DNA from: Saussurea involucrata
Lineage: Eukaryota > Streptophyta > Magnoliopsida > Asterales > Asteraceae
Direction of reading: 5' to 3'
DNA: 64,000 nt
Assembly (NCBI GenBank): GCA_033807775.1
Contig: CM066321.1
Span: 44,182,850 to 44,246,849 of the forward strand
This document shows positions 20,938 through 32,339 of the stretch, one piece after another (within the stretch, counting starts at the first letter, position 1; each line of letters begins with the position of its first letter). Below the pieces are notes generated by a model. It did no database searches. It saw only the letters and a program-made list of their open reading frames with translations, and was not told the DNA's origin. A program made the position numbers and the translations under genes.

Positions 20938-22467
20938 ATTTGTGAAAAATGAACACTTTTGCATCAAGGAGTTGCACGGTACAAGCGGGCCTATTTGTCA
21001 ATTGGGAATCAAAGTAGAAAATCTTCCTTATTCCTTGTACCATACAAGCAACAAAAGCATAAATGGTTTAATTGGGTTTTAAGCACAAGAAAAAATAAAG
21101 AAAAAGGGGGGGTTGACCAAAAAGTTGGATAAAGAAGAGAGAGAGTCAAAGTCTTTAGGGGTTGTGAAAAAAGAAAGAAAGAAAAAGTGGCAGCTAAGAA
21201 TACCCACGTCGGAGCCATTTTTGGGCTGACGAGTTGAGAACGAGGAGAAGACGAGTTTGAGAAGGGGGACCCATCAGGGAGGATGACAGAAGGTAGACCA
21301 AACAGAGACTGGTTGAAACATTCTGCCATTCGCTATTTTGTACTTCAATTCATTCGGTATTTTGTACTTCAATTCTTAGTACGAATAGCTACGCATTACA
21401 TTCAACAAACTATGGTCGATTTAATGTTTTGATTCAATTGCACTTGTCACACATGTTCTTATTCCTTTTATGCATTTATTGTTTGTACATTCTCTAATGT
21501 TCTTGATGTTTTAAATTTGATTGTATGTTGAAAAAGAATGGATCCTTTATCATTTCATTGAAATAACGAATAGCCAATTGGAACTTTGAACTTGTAGTTG
21601 TTTATATGTTCTGATGATTGTGGTAAATTGACATTGTTGATTGTAAGTATACTTTCAATATATGTCAAGGGAATGTACATCCTAGTTTTAAAGAACCGAG
21701 CTTGTGCATTCATTAATTAAAATTGATCATTTCTCTAGTTTTTAATGCAATTTTGTGAAGTAAACTTTAAGAGCTTGTTTAGAGTTATTTGCTGTATGAG
21801 TTTTGTATGAAGTTAATTCAGTATGTTGAAAACTTTACTTTTTCATTCAAAGACTTCATATTTGATTGAAAATTTTAAATTTTTACCATCTTTGAATTTT
21901 TTTTATGTTTAATTCATATTATTCAAAATTCTGTATTTACAAATTTCAATTCTTTGCATTTGTTTCTTCATGTCTTTGTCTTTTATGATATTTGCTTTTA
22001 ATGGTTATTCATGCTTATAGGGGGAGTATATGAAACTCATGGGGATATTCTTTCAAGGCGGAGTTCACACAAATATTTTATGCAATATTTTTCTTATGAG
22101 TAAAATTTTCAAGTGTGCAAGTTTTTATTTCCAAAATTAGGGTTTTATGCACATTTCAAGGGGGAGAAGAAGATAAAGTTGATTTACAAATTTTTTGTTC
22201 TAACCCTTTATGACGAAAATTAATTTTGATTTTAAAGATGCACCATTTAACGGGAGTAAACTTTTGTTTGAAAATATTGTGCTTAAACTAGTTAAAAGTT
22301 GGACATCTTTTAATCTGATAAATTTTTGGTTTCATTGAAAATATCTAAAATTGTCTATGTGTGAGTTTACCGCATAAGCTTTGTGCGATGAGATGATATT
22401 GTCGCATAAGCTTTGTACGATAACATCAGTTTCTCACACATGTGCTGTGTGAAAACCTGCGTGAATG
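20938..22467. other. Degenerate sequence with purine-tract motifs
   Basis: No usable frame. AGGGGGAG-type tracts at about 22019 and 22162 resemble the repeated purine tracts near the 3' end of Sireviruses in plus orientation. The phrase TATTTTGTACTTCAATTC is doubled at about 21340-21377, and CGCATAAGCTTTGT is doubled near 22371 and 22402. Probably an eroded retroelement. Confidence 0.3.
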
Positions 22468-22475
22468 GTAATTTG

Positions 22476-23148
22476 AGGGATGGTGATTTGCTCCGGCCCG
22501 GTGGGGAACCCTGTTCACACGACCCGATCGGGCTGAGGATTCCCCGCTAAACCGAGTACCGGGTACGGGGCCGGGGATCCCCGTTTGATAGAAACCGAGG
22601 CCGGGTAACACACCCATGACCCGATATATATATGTATTTATATTAATCTTTTTATTAATATTAGTTATTTTATTTCCCATATAGCTTTTCCTCTTTCCAT
22701 GTTTCAAATTAGTTCCCATTTTGTAGGTTTGGATTTTGAGACCATTACTTTTTTCCTTTGTTGTTGGCTTGCTGCTTAGTTTTGTAGACAACTTATGAAT
22801 GCACACAATATAATCCAACAAACAAACACTTTGGTTTCCTGTTTATTTGTGAGGTTCCATATCTTCAAATTGAAATTATATTGAAACAAGTCTTATAGGA
22901 TTAGAAGGGCCTTCAACATGTATTAAATTAGACAATTCCGAAGAGGTTTTTTGTATTGCCGGGTCCGAACCGGGGACGGGGACTGGGGTTTGACCGGGGG
23001 TTGACCGAGTTTAACCGAAAAAATGACCGGGGATAGGATGTAAATCCCCGTACCCGTCGGAGATCGGGGCTGGGGCCGTTAAAAGAATCCAGGGTCGGGG
23101 CCGAGGATTGTTAAAACCCGCCCCATCCCCGCCCCGTTGCCATGTCTA
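22476..23148. mobile_element. Short non-autonomous hAT-type element, 8-bp duplication
   Basis: Flanked by GTAATTTG on both sides (22468-22475 and 23149-23156), the 8-bp duplication typical of hAT transposons. Ends are AGGGATGGTGATTTGC on the left and, reverse complemented, TAGACATGGCAACGGGGC on the right, which fit loosely a hAT end. Both subterminal regions are GC-rich with many CCGGGG blocks around an AT-rich centre. It is 673 bp with no transposase frame. Confidence 0.72.
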
Positions 23149-23156
23149 GTAATTTG

Positions 23157-23502
23157 GCTATTATTCCCAGACTTCTTCAAGTAACAATGATTTTAACAAC
23201 CAAATCTTGTATTGATCTTGAAAGAAAAGTTACATATGAAGAACGCGTTATGTCTCTAGTTTCTCTCTCTAGAAACTCTCTCAATACAATGAAATATGAC
23301 CTCTCATGAATTACTCTCTTGGAACTCACTATTACAAACACTAATACAACATATTTATATGAACAACAACAAAGCATGTAAAACATAAACTCCATACTTG
23401 AACTTTGACTTTCTTTGACTTTGACTTTAATCTTTGACTTCATCTTCGTGTTTTAATCTTCAATATATTGTGATCTCACATACAATAATATGTGACCTAA
23501 CA
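23157..23502 (-). mobile_element. LTR-like 3' end of a minus-strand retroelement
   Basis: On the minus strand the LTR start reads TGTTAGGTCACATATT, preceded by a purine tract CTCAAAGGGAGC (23503-23514). It is AT-rich with a CTTTGACTTT repeat near 23400. The left boundary is not found; the hAT element at 22476 may lie inside the same LTR. Confidence 0.45.
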
Positions 23503-23514
23503 GCTCCCTTTGAG

Positions 23515-24298
23515 TTACCCCTCAACTTGGGGCATGCATTCCTCATGTGCCCCACCTCTTTACATTAAAAATAAACCGTTCTCCTGATTGTTCAATTGCG
23601 GCTAGTATGCCCCGACTTCCCGCCCTTGAAGCATGTGATTGGATTGGGGTTGCAAGGTCCGAAGTGCTTACTTTTGCATTTTGGACACCACCTTTCTTTC
23701 CTTCGAGTGTCCACCCCTTTTCAACATGGTTTGAAACTTGGTTTCTTAAATTAATTTTGTGGGCTCTCCCACTTCCTCTTCTCTCCAACTCCCGGTTTCT
23801 CCTCTAGCATGCACGTTTTCCATGAATATGGCTTCCTCGATCGCCTCTCGTAGAGTAGAGGATTTATAATTTCGGACCATGCCATCATGTCTGCGAGCAA
23901 CCGTTTAAGGTATGCTTTCACCTTTTCTTCTATGTTAGGGACACATGCCCCATTAAGTTCAGCTTCTCCATGAAGAGTCGGGTGTACTCTCTTACTAAAA
24001 AGTTCCCCTTGTTTGTGCTTGAAACTCCTCTTCAACACGGTCCATTTCTCTCTCATTACAATATTCTTCCAATATCTTTTTTTGAAAGTGGCCCAACTCA
24101 TCTGTGCCAAAACGGATGCCTCTAAGGAAGCCGTAGTTATGTTCCACCAAGTGAGGGCCTGACCCCTGAGCATTTGGGAGCCGAACCTCACTTTTTGGCT
24201 CTTTTTGTACTCGCTGGCGCCGAAAGCTTGCTCTAATTCCCGAATCTAGTTCATACAAGCAACATGATTATCGGAGACGTCAAACTCGGGTGGTTTGA
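23515..24298 (-). pseudogene. Retrotransposon gag with CCHC knuckle, broken
   Basis: Minus-strand frames contain the gag signature RGQALTWWN and MSWATFKKRYWKN, then further along a CCHC-type knuckle remnant (CKEVGHMRNACPK) near 23530-23560. These fit the Ty3-type retrotransposon gag family, which packages genomic RNA. Several frame breaks separate the parts. The purine tract and LTR-like sequence follow directly, with no room for pol. The upstream end is cut at 24298 by Sirevirus B. Confidence 0.65.
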
Positions 24299-25259
24299 TG
24301 TTGGTCCCGAGGGGTTATACAAGTTTATAGAAGGAGGGGGGTGAATACAAACACAAATGTTTTTCTTTCTAAAATTTTTATTGATATAATCAAACAATTT
24401 ATAGTTTGTTGCGGAATAAGATCAAGTTAAAAAACCTAATCTAAACAAACTATGAGAACACGCAGATTTCTTGCACTAGAAATAAAGAGAAAGGAAATAA
24501 GAAAACTAAGGAGAGTTTTCTAATCACACAGTAGTTCAGCGAGGAAGAGAAGCCGAGCACTTCAAGAATGAAGTAGGGTTCTTTATTTATACTGCATGCA
24601 TTTAATGCAAAATAGTACACCTTTACACGTGGCAACCTCTGATTGGTTGCATGATTTGACTTCAGCAGACATCCTAGTGGCCGCTTGATGAACAATGTAG
24701 TTGCAGAGTTGGTTGTACGATTCTGGACAAAAGGGATGTCCGTTCTAACAAAATCGTACAGAGGCATGCAAGGAGATAAGACAAAAGTTGTTTGTAGAAC
24801 AGGCTTCATGATCAGCGTTCACTGAATGAATCTTTATCAGCGAATGATAAAGTTCAGCGTTCGTTGAAGTCTTCTACTTGAAACTTCACGTGGAATGGAC
24901 AGGTATTGTCTTCGCTGATATCCGCATCAGGTCACTATTAGACTTAGTCACTTGTTCTTCAGCTTTGTCTTCGATTTCAGCTTCAAACTTGGTTGACGCG
25001 AATCTTGTCTTCAGGGATCATAAGTAAACAATTACATGATGAACATTCAACGATCATCAGTGAGACATGAACAGGCTCAGGGCTCACTGATGTACAGTGT
25101 TCGCTGAAGTATAAATTAAAACATGTTTTCCATCAGCGATACTAAACAGACTTAGTATATTTTCTTTGATGGCAAAACATTAATACATATTGTCTACTTA
25201 CAATCTTCACTAAGTGTTTCTCAGAGTCATTATCAAATCACTGCGGGTTTGGATCAACA
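24299..25259 (-). mobile_element. Sirevirus B 3' LTR
   Basis: 961-bp LTR bounded by TGTTGGTCCC on the left and GGATCAACA on the right; on the coding strand it starts TGTTGATCC and ends CCAACA. The purine tract complement ATCTCCCCCT follows at 25260-25269, so this is the 3' LTR of a minus-strand element. The five bases before it, TTTGA, should be the target duplication; the partner lies outside the window. Confidence 0.85.
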
Positions 25260-25537
25260 ATCTCCCCCTATTTGATGATGACATACCAAGGGAAGAAAAT
25301 TGCTATGTTAAAAACATAAGGATAAAAAGGACTCTTAAAATACTTGTCCCAATTACTGTTTTTCAGGGATCGTTTCTTAGTACTGATGGAGTAAAGTACT
25401 TTCATTGAAAATTTTCATTAACTTCGTATAAGATTACAAGGGAAGTGGAAAAATTACAAGTACAATGAAAAATAATTACAAGTACAAAAAGATACAAGCT
25501 GATAAGGTAGAAGAATACAAAAAGATGATCATATCAG
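25260..25537 (-). other. Purine tract and 3' untranslated part of Sirevirus B
   Basis: The minus strand reads AGGGGGAGAT directly before the LTR, the primer for plus-strand DNA synthesis. The rest is non-coding and matches 28389-28669 of element A. Confidence 0.7.
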
Positions 25538-26745
25538 CTACTCAGGTTCTTTCTTGACGAGAAGTTCATCAAGAGTATCAGTCTCTGGAATCATCCAATC
25601 AGGGACTATGACTCCCTGATCCCTTCTAACTTTTGCTTCGCGATAGATTGAAGGCTTAAGGAATGACCCAAGAACGTCACCTCCGTAGTCGAACCAATAG
25701 AGTAGATCTCTAAGTTATTCAATTGGAGTTTTGTATAACTCAGAGATGCGCTGAAAGAATTGGCGACCAGTGAAGTCATAGAAAAATATGCCGTAAGGAT
25801 CACTGATAACTTTACCAGGGATGAAGTCTTCAGCTGGAGGTAAGGAGATGTCGAGGTTGAATAGATCAGGATTGGGGCCAAGAACTGCTTCACGAGAGAA
25901 ATCAATCCCTGTCTCATTTTTGATTGTCGGGCCTGAAGAGGAAGGAGTCTTTCTTCTTCTTTGGAGCAACTCGTTTCTTCTGAATAGGAGGAGGAGGTGG
26001 AATATCAACTGCTGAGGTTACCATGTCGATCGGCCTGTTTATGGCTTTTTCAACACATGTCATGAAAGTTGAGCGGGATCGCTGAATTGCGATTCTCATT
26101 TCCAACCATTCAGGGAAACCAAGTTTGTCCAGGTCTGACATGAAGCAAGTTCTGTGGTAGCCATTTTCTCTGACTATTTGGACATCAACAATCGGTACAT
26201 TGTTGACTGTTCTCCCTCGTATGTTCACATCGCTTATCCTTGATCCATGGCTTCTGTAGTGGCACTTTTTCTTGCACCAGGTCAATGTGGAGTCACTGAC
26301 ATTGGTTTTCTCTTGACTGATCCTCTGCGCATCTTTCAACAGCTTTTGTTGAACTTCCAGGGGAAACTTCTTCAGCTGTGGACCCTTCACGGTATTTTGC
26401 GCTAGTTCGAGAGCATAGTTTTTGTCACTAAGTTCAGCCTTCTTTTTCTCAGCGAGGATTTCTTCAGCTTTCAATCTCCCTTAAAGTTAAGCAGAGAAGA
26501 TGAGGAGGAACCAAACACTAACTTTCTAGTTTCTTAATCATCGCTGCTCTCTTTTGTTATTCATCTTTACTTGGCCTTTAAGGAGGCAAGGAAGGTCTTC
26601 GTGGATATGAGAGCAGTTCTTCTTCTTCAGCTAGAGCATCAGTCTCTTCGAGAGTAGAGATTGGGATTATTTGTTCTTCAGCGTTGAGCGCTGTAATTAT
26701 TTGCTGTTGAGGAGTTTCAGCAATAGCCTCAAGCAGGAGAGAGGA
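25538..26745 (-). pseudogene. Sirevirus B ORF3 (envelope-like by position), exon 2
   Basis: Homologous along its length to exon 2 of element A (28670-29875). Shared blocks include CKKKCHYRSHGSRISDVN, REN-GY-RTC, SDLDKLGFPEWLEMRIAIQ, a PPPPP-KK linker and PYGIFFYDF. It starts after the acceptor at 26746 and ends in a stop at 25538. It is broken by stops near 26535-26585, a frame change near 25925 and a stop near 25715. The function of this ORF is unknown; the name rests on its place after pol, as in other Sireviruses. Confidence 0.7.
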
Positions 26746-26900
26746 CTAGCTGAAACAAAATGATCGATGGAGTTAGATCACTTGAGGAAAAAGAGATAGA
26801 GAAAATAGAGCTAAGTGTTTAGAGGTTTGAGAATGAGAAGGGTTGAGATTGAGAAGGGGTAGAGGAGGGATGCAGTGTATGGGAATAGAAAGTAACATAC
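26746..26900 (-). other. Intron of Sirevirus B ORF3
   Basis: Minus strand: donor CAG/GTATGTTAC, acceptor GTTTCAGCTAG. It is 155 bp and phase 0; unspliced reading would stop at 26811. It sits at the same place as the element A intron (29876-30029). Confidence 0.75.
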
Positions 26901-27420
26901 CTGACAAACTGGCTTTTTCAGGAGAATAGCCAAGTTGTCGGCGAGACCTTTTTGTTTTTCTTTTGTGGCAGTCTTCGCTGGGGATTTCTCCTTGGTCCCC
27001 TCCCCTGGTTCGTTTATTAAAACCCCTTTAAGCGAAGAGGCTTTGGTCGCTGCAAGAGCTTTGATCGCTGCACACTTGAAGAAGAATACGTCGTCGTCTT
27101 CATCATCATCATCATTATCATCTTTTAGAGATGATGATGGTTCTTTGTCAGCAATGTCGACGTTTTCGTCTTCCTCAGCTTCTTCCTCTTCCTCATCATC
27201 ATCCTCAGAGGATAGATCCACAGCAATGGAGGCATGAGGAGGATCTTCGCCTCGCTCCCCCTCAGATGGAGAGGGACTTTCAGCGGTTCCCTCAGGATGA
27301 TCAGATTCCTGAGGGTGTTCAGTCTTTTCCTCCCCCTCAACATTTAGGGGAAGGCCTTGGTTATCGATCTTCTCCCCCTTTTCCACTGAATGGGTGGGGA
27401 GGGAATGGTAGCAGCAACAG
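26901..27420 (-). pseudogene. Sirevirus B ORF3, C-terminal part of exon 1, cut by Sirevirus A
   Basis: Open minus-strand frame with Pro-rich start, EGEEKTEHPQESDHPEGTAE, and acidic runs (SSEDDDEEEEEAEEDE; NDDDDEDDDVFFF) ending KKPVCQ at the donor. It matches the tail of element A exon 1 block by block. The left neighbour is the intron at 26746-26900. On the right it is interrupted at 27421 by the LTR of element A; the upstream continuation lies beyond 47683. Confidence 0.7.
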
Positions 27421-28388
27421 TGTTGGTCCCAAAGGGGTTATATAAGTTTGTTGAAAGGGGGAGGGGGGGTTGAATACAACCACACAAATTTTCTCTTTCT
27501 AAATTGTTTATTGATATGTATCAAACAATTTACAGTTTGTTGCGGAACAAGATTAAGAAATAAACCTAATCTAAACAAACCATGAGAATCACTAAGAGTT
27601 CTTGCACTAGAAATAGAGATTAAGAAATTTTGGAATACTAAGGAGAGTATTCTAACACACAGTAAGTTCAACGAGAGGAAAGGTTCGAGCACTTCACAAA
27701 TGAAGTAGGGTTTCCTTTATATACTGCATGCATTTAATGCATGACAGTATACCTTTACACGTGGCAACCTATGGTTGGTTGCATGTTTTGACTTCAATAG
27801 ACAACCTAGTGGCCTCATGATGAACAGTGTAAGATCAGAGTTGGTTGTCCGATTCTGGACAAAAGGGATGTCCATTCTAACACAGTCGTACGGAGGCGTG
27901 CAAGGGGATAAGAAAAAAGTTGCTTGTAGAGGAGGCTTCATGATCAGCGTTCGATGAATGATTCTTTATCAGCGAATGATAAAGTTCAGCGTTCGCTGAA
28001 GTCTTCTACATGAAACTTCACGTTGAGTGGACAAGTCTTGGCTTCGCTGATATCCGCATCAGTTCATTTGTAGACTTAGTCGCTGGTTCTTTGGCTTGAT
28101 CTTCGACTTCAGCGTAGAACATGGTTGACGTGAATCTTGTCTTCAGGGATAATAAGTAAACAACTTAAACTATTAGCGATCATCAGTGAGACTGAACAGG
28201 CTCATGGCTCACTGATGAACATTGTTTGCTGAATGAATAAATTAAAGAACATGAGTTTCCTATCAGCGGTACTAAACAGACTTAGTATTTATCAGCGATA
28301 GTGAAACTCTAATACATACTGTCTACTTATAATTTTCACTAAGTGTTTCTCAGAGTCATTATCAAATCACGGAGGGTTTGGATCAACA
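27421..28388 (-). mobile_element. Sirevirus A 3' LTR
   Basis: 968 bp, TGTTGGTCCC to GGATCAACA on the plus strand, followed by the purine-tract complement ATCTCCCACT at 28389. The bases before it are AACAG, the presumed target duplication, whose partner was lost in the deletion at 47682. Confidence 0.85.
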
Positions 28389-28669
28389 ATCTCCCACTAT
28401 TTGATGATGACATAGCAATAAAGGAAAATTGCTAAGTAAGAAAAAACATAAGGATAAAAAGGACTCATAAAATATTTGTCCCATTTACTGTTTTCGGGGA
28501 TCTTTTTAAGTACTGATGGAGTAAAGTACATTCACTGAAAATTTTCATTAAACTTCGTATAGATTTCAGAGGGAAGTGGAAAAATTACAAGTACAACGAA
28601 TAATAATTACAAATACAAAAAGATACAAGCCGATAAAGATAGAAGAATTACAAAAGATGATCTTATCAG

Positions 28670-29875
28670 CTACTCAGGTTCTTTCTTGACGAGTTCATCA
28701 AGAGTGTCAGTCTTTAGAATCATCCAATCAGGGACTGTGACTCCCTGTTCCCTTCTCTTCTTAGCTTCACGGTGGATGTGGGGTTTTAGGAGTGATCCAA
28801 GTAGACTGCGTCTGTAATCGCACCAGTAGAGTAAATCTCTGAGTTGTTCGATTGGAGTTTTGTATAACTCAGAGATGCGTTGAAAGCATTCACGACCAGA
28901 GAAGTCATAGAAGAAAATGCCATAAGGATCACTGATAACTTTACCAGGGACGAAATCTTCAGCTGGAGGTAGAGATATGTTGAGTTCGGAGAGATCAGGG
29001 GTAGGGACAAGAACTGCTTCACGAGAGAAATCAATCCCTGTCTCGTTTCTTATTGCCGGGCCTGGAGAGGAAGGAGTCTTCTTCTTCTTTGGAGTAGCTC
29101 GTTTCTTCTGAATTGGTGGAGGAGGAATATCAACCGCTGAGGTTACCAAGTCGATCAACATCAGTCTTGAAAGTAGAGCGGATTGCTGAATTGCGATTCT
29201 CATTTCCAACCATTCAGGGAAGCCGAATTTATCCAGGTCTGACATGTAGCAAGTTCTAAAGTAGCCGTTTTCTCTGACTACTTGGACACGAACAAATGGT
29301 ACCTTTTTAGTATTTTTCATAGCATATCTCTCTTTTACGTTTACATCGCTTATCCTTGATGCATGATTTCTGTAGTGGCACGTCTTCTTGCACCATTCTA
29401 GTGTGGTGTCACTGACTTTGGTCTTTTCCTGGTTGATATTCTGTGCGTCCTTTATCAGTTTTCGTTGGATAGCAACAGGGAACTTCTTTAGGAATGGATC
29501 AACAACTGAACGTTGAGCAAGTTCTAAGGCATATTCTTTATCATTTTCTTCAGCTTTCTTTCGTTCAGTCACGAGTTTTTCAGCTATGAGGGATTCAACG
29601 ATTTCCTTTTTTGATAGGGTGCTGAGATGATGAGGAACAATACGTTGATCCGCAAGGTTTTGAATCATGGCTTCTCTCCTTTTCAGTTCTTCTTTACTTG
29701 GATTTTGAGGAACCAAGGAAGGTCTTTTCTTGTGAGAGAGTAGTTCTTCTTCTTCTTCAAAAATATCATTAGTCTTAGCGAAGTCTAAGACCGGGATTAT
29801 TTCATCAGCACTCGGGGCTGGGATTATTAGTGATATAGGAGGAACTTCAGCTTGACCCTCAAGTAGGGGAGAGGA
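28670..29875 (-). pseudogene. Sirevirus A ORF3 (envelope-like by position), exon 2
   Basis: Open reading from the acceptor at 29876 to the stop at 28670, about 401 codons with no break. Key blocks: KKRPSLVPQNPSKEELKRRE, a Lys/Glu-rich helix, CKKTCHYRNHASRISDVNV, SDLDKFGFPEWLEMRIAIQ, PPPPIQKKR, and PYGIFFYDFSGRECFQRISE. No membrane segment or signal peptide is visible, so envelope function is not supported by sequence. The inner ATG at 29716 is not the likely start, because the frame is open upstream to the splice site. Confidence 0.7.
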
Positions 29876-30029
29876 CTAGCTAAAACAAAACGATCACAGA
29901 GGTAAGATCATTTGTGAGAAGAGATAAAGAAAGATTGGGTTAAGTGTATAGAGGTTTTATGGAGAGTAGAACTGAGGTTGAGAAGGGATAGAGGAGGGAT
30001 GCAGTGTAAGGGAAGAATAAGTAAGTTAC
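29876..30029 (-). other. Intron of Sirevirus A ORF3
   Basis: Minus strand: donor CAG/GTAACTTAC at 30029, acceptor GTTTTAGCTAG ending at 29876. It is 154 bp and phase 0, so splicing joins exon 1 (ending KPLCQ) to exon 2 (SSPLLEG) in frame; without splicing translation stops at 29940. An acceptor four bases earlier (TTTTAG) would break the frame. Confidence 0.75.
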
Positions 30030-32334
30030 CTGACAAAGTGGCTTGCTGTAGAGAATAGCCAAGTTGCCTTCAGCAAGGCCTTTGTTTTTGCCTTTATCAG
30101 CTTTAGATGCTACAGGTTTGGTTTTGGTGGTCCCCTCCCCTTGTTCAGCGAAGACGATTCCTTTAAGAGCTGGGGTCTTTCTGGGTTTAGGCTGGAAGGA
30201 GAAGTCAACATCATCATCATCGTCATCATCATCATATTTAGGTGATGATAAAGGTTCGTCCTCTTGAAAATCCAGGTCTTCTTCGTCTTCTTCTTCATCA
30301 GCTTCTTCTTCATCATCTGAAGAAGCAACATGCACGGGAGATTCAACATGTTCTTCGACATTCTCCCCCTCAGAATTTGCGTTCAAGGAGCATTCGGTTC
30401 CCTCAGGGTTTTCAACTCCTTGAGGTTTAGCAACATTTTCCTCCCCCTCAGAAGTATGGGGAAGGTCTTTCTCAGTCTTCTCCCCCTCTTCCTCATATGG
30501 TGGAGGGGAGGAAACAACAGCAGCAGCAGCAACAGAGTGTCTAGGCTCCCTGTCTTCTTGGCCAGGGGAACCTAAACGACGCTCAACCGCTGCGAGTCTG
30601 TCTTCCAGGCCAGACACAGCAGGGTTGTTCTTCTGAACGTGTTTGACCACCTTTTCCAGCTTTGCCCGGTCATCTTGGGAAAAGTGGGATAGTGGAACGG
30701 TTAGAGCATTCAGGCGCTCCAAAATCTGTTGGAGTAGAGTATTTGAAGTGCCCACTAATTGGGCAAGGGTGCCCACCTCCGTTTTTAGGGATAACACTTC
30801 TCCGTGAAGATTGCCGATCACTGTCTTCAGCGATGTGACTTCGCTGGACAAGGTGGTGAAGTTATTTGAGAGGGTGTCGTTGGTGGCGTTCAAGGTGTTG
30901 ATAGAGGTGGAGTTATCAGCGAGAGCTGCAGCAACAGTGGAGAAGCCACCTTCCAGCTTTTGCAAGTCAGCGCTGGAGGCCTTCTCTTTCACCTCAGTGG
31001 TGAGTTTGTTTAAAGCTTCCCCAGCGTCTGTAACCACTGAGTAGTTTGTGGAGAGAGTGGTGGTGAGAGATTCCACTTTCTTGGACAAATCCGCGAGGGA
31101 TGTGTTGATTGTCCGCAAATTAGGACCTGCAACAGAGAAAAACTTATGAACAAAGGAAAGCTTAGAAGTTGAGGGTCCAGAGAGAGGAGTGTTTAGGGTA
31201 CCTGAGGGCGGGTAGGAGAAGGAGTGAATGTCTCTGTATCCTGAGGCATGCTCCATATCGTCTTCCATGGAGGGATGAATGGAAGTGCCTTCTGGTCCTT
31301 TATTTTGTTCCATCATATGCTGTAGATCAGCAGCCGCTGTGTCACTCAGGTGAATGGCGCTTGAGCTTGAGAATGGGGAAATTATGAAGTTTGGAGTGAC
31401 CAAAGAAGATGAGGGAGGAACAAAGGTTGAGAAAAGGGTGTGGTTAACAGATTCAACGATGGATCCGCTGAGGAAAATCTCTTCAGTACTTAGAGGTACT
31501 GAGAGTGGGGGTTCTTGATCCAGGGTAACATCAGTGTCTTGAGGCATTGAAGTAGGTATGGAGGAGATGGGTTCAGCAGATGTGGCAGAGCGTGCCACGA
31601 AATCATCCAGCGTCTTCTGTAGAGAGACAGACGCGGAGTCTTCAGCCTGAGAAGGCTTGGGGGGTTGCTCTTTGGAAATCTTCTTGGTCTTATGGATGCC
31701 AAGTGGGGTTTCAGATTGTTTTCTCTTTCGAGATGGAGTAGTGGTTGCGGCCTGGGTACCAACGGTTGGGACGACCACTGTCGAGGAGGTAGCCGCAGAA
31801 GTAGAAGAAGTGGGGGGGGGGGGGGGGGGGGGAATAGGTAAGAGAGTAGAGAGACGTACCTCATTAGTGAGTGGTTTGAAGTCCAGTACCTTAGGGCCAA
31901 CCTGGGACAACCTCAGGTCTCTCTCTTTAGGGTACTTATCCTGAAGTGCTTGCATGAAAAGAGCACTTAGGAAGCGAGGATAGGGGACATTCGCTGCTCG
32001 CTTTGGTTCTTCGACCCTCTCCATCAGATCTTCAAATATTATCTTGGCCCAGTCTACATGGAGCCCTTTCATCAGCGCATACCCCATAGCAGTCTAGGCT
32101 TTGAGGCCTGATTATTTGACCCCATTTTAGCTGTCATGCAGCTGATGAGATGTGCGAAGATGAATGTCATCTCGCTTGGCATTTTTCTCTTTAGCACGGT
32201 TGTGATCTTCTTCTCAGGGAGGTCATCTCTCCCTGTGTTCCATTTGTACTTCATTGCATCTAGAAAGGCAATGATTTCAGCTTTGCCTTCCTTGGAGTTG
32301 ACGTCAGGTAAAGAAATGAAGCGTTTTTCTCTTG
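30030..32334 (-). pseudogene. Sirevirus A ORF3, exon 1 downstream of element D
   Basis: Starts at the element D insertion with FISLPDVNSKEGKAE, then a conserved N-terminal region. A frame change near 32085 leads into a 686-codon open stretch to the donor at 30029. It contains a Pro run from a 21-base G tract on the plus strand (31812-31832), a basic patch (PSRKRKQSE), a long heptad coiled coil (about 31150-30590; LADLSKKVESLTTTLS, LQQILERLNAL) and an acidic Asp/Glu run (about 30330-30200). Related to the putative plant transposon protein family. The protein may self-assemble through the coil; that is inference. Confidence 0.7.
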
Positions 32335-32339
32335 AGCTG

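Noticed and set aside
21009..21329. A 106-residue membrane-like minus-strand protein
   Set aside because: Hydrophobic run comes from AAAGAAAGAAA-type low-complexity DNA; no family, no promoter.
27131..27445. Ser-rich and acidic plus-strand proteins opposite ORF3 and the Ulp1 exons (26935, 30064, 3932, 5360)
   Set aside because: They mirror Asp/Glu/Ser codon repeats of genes on the other strand.
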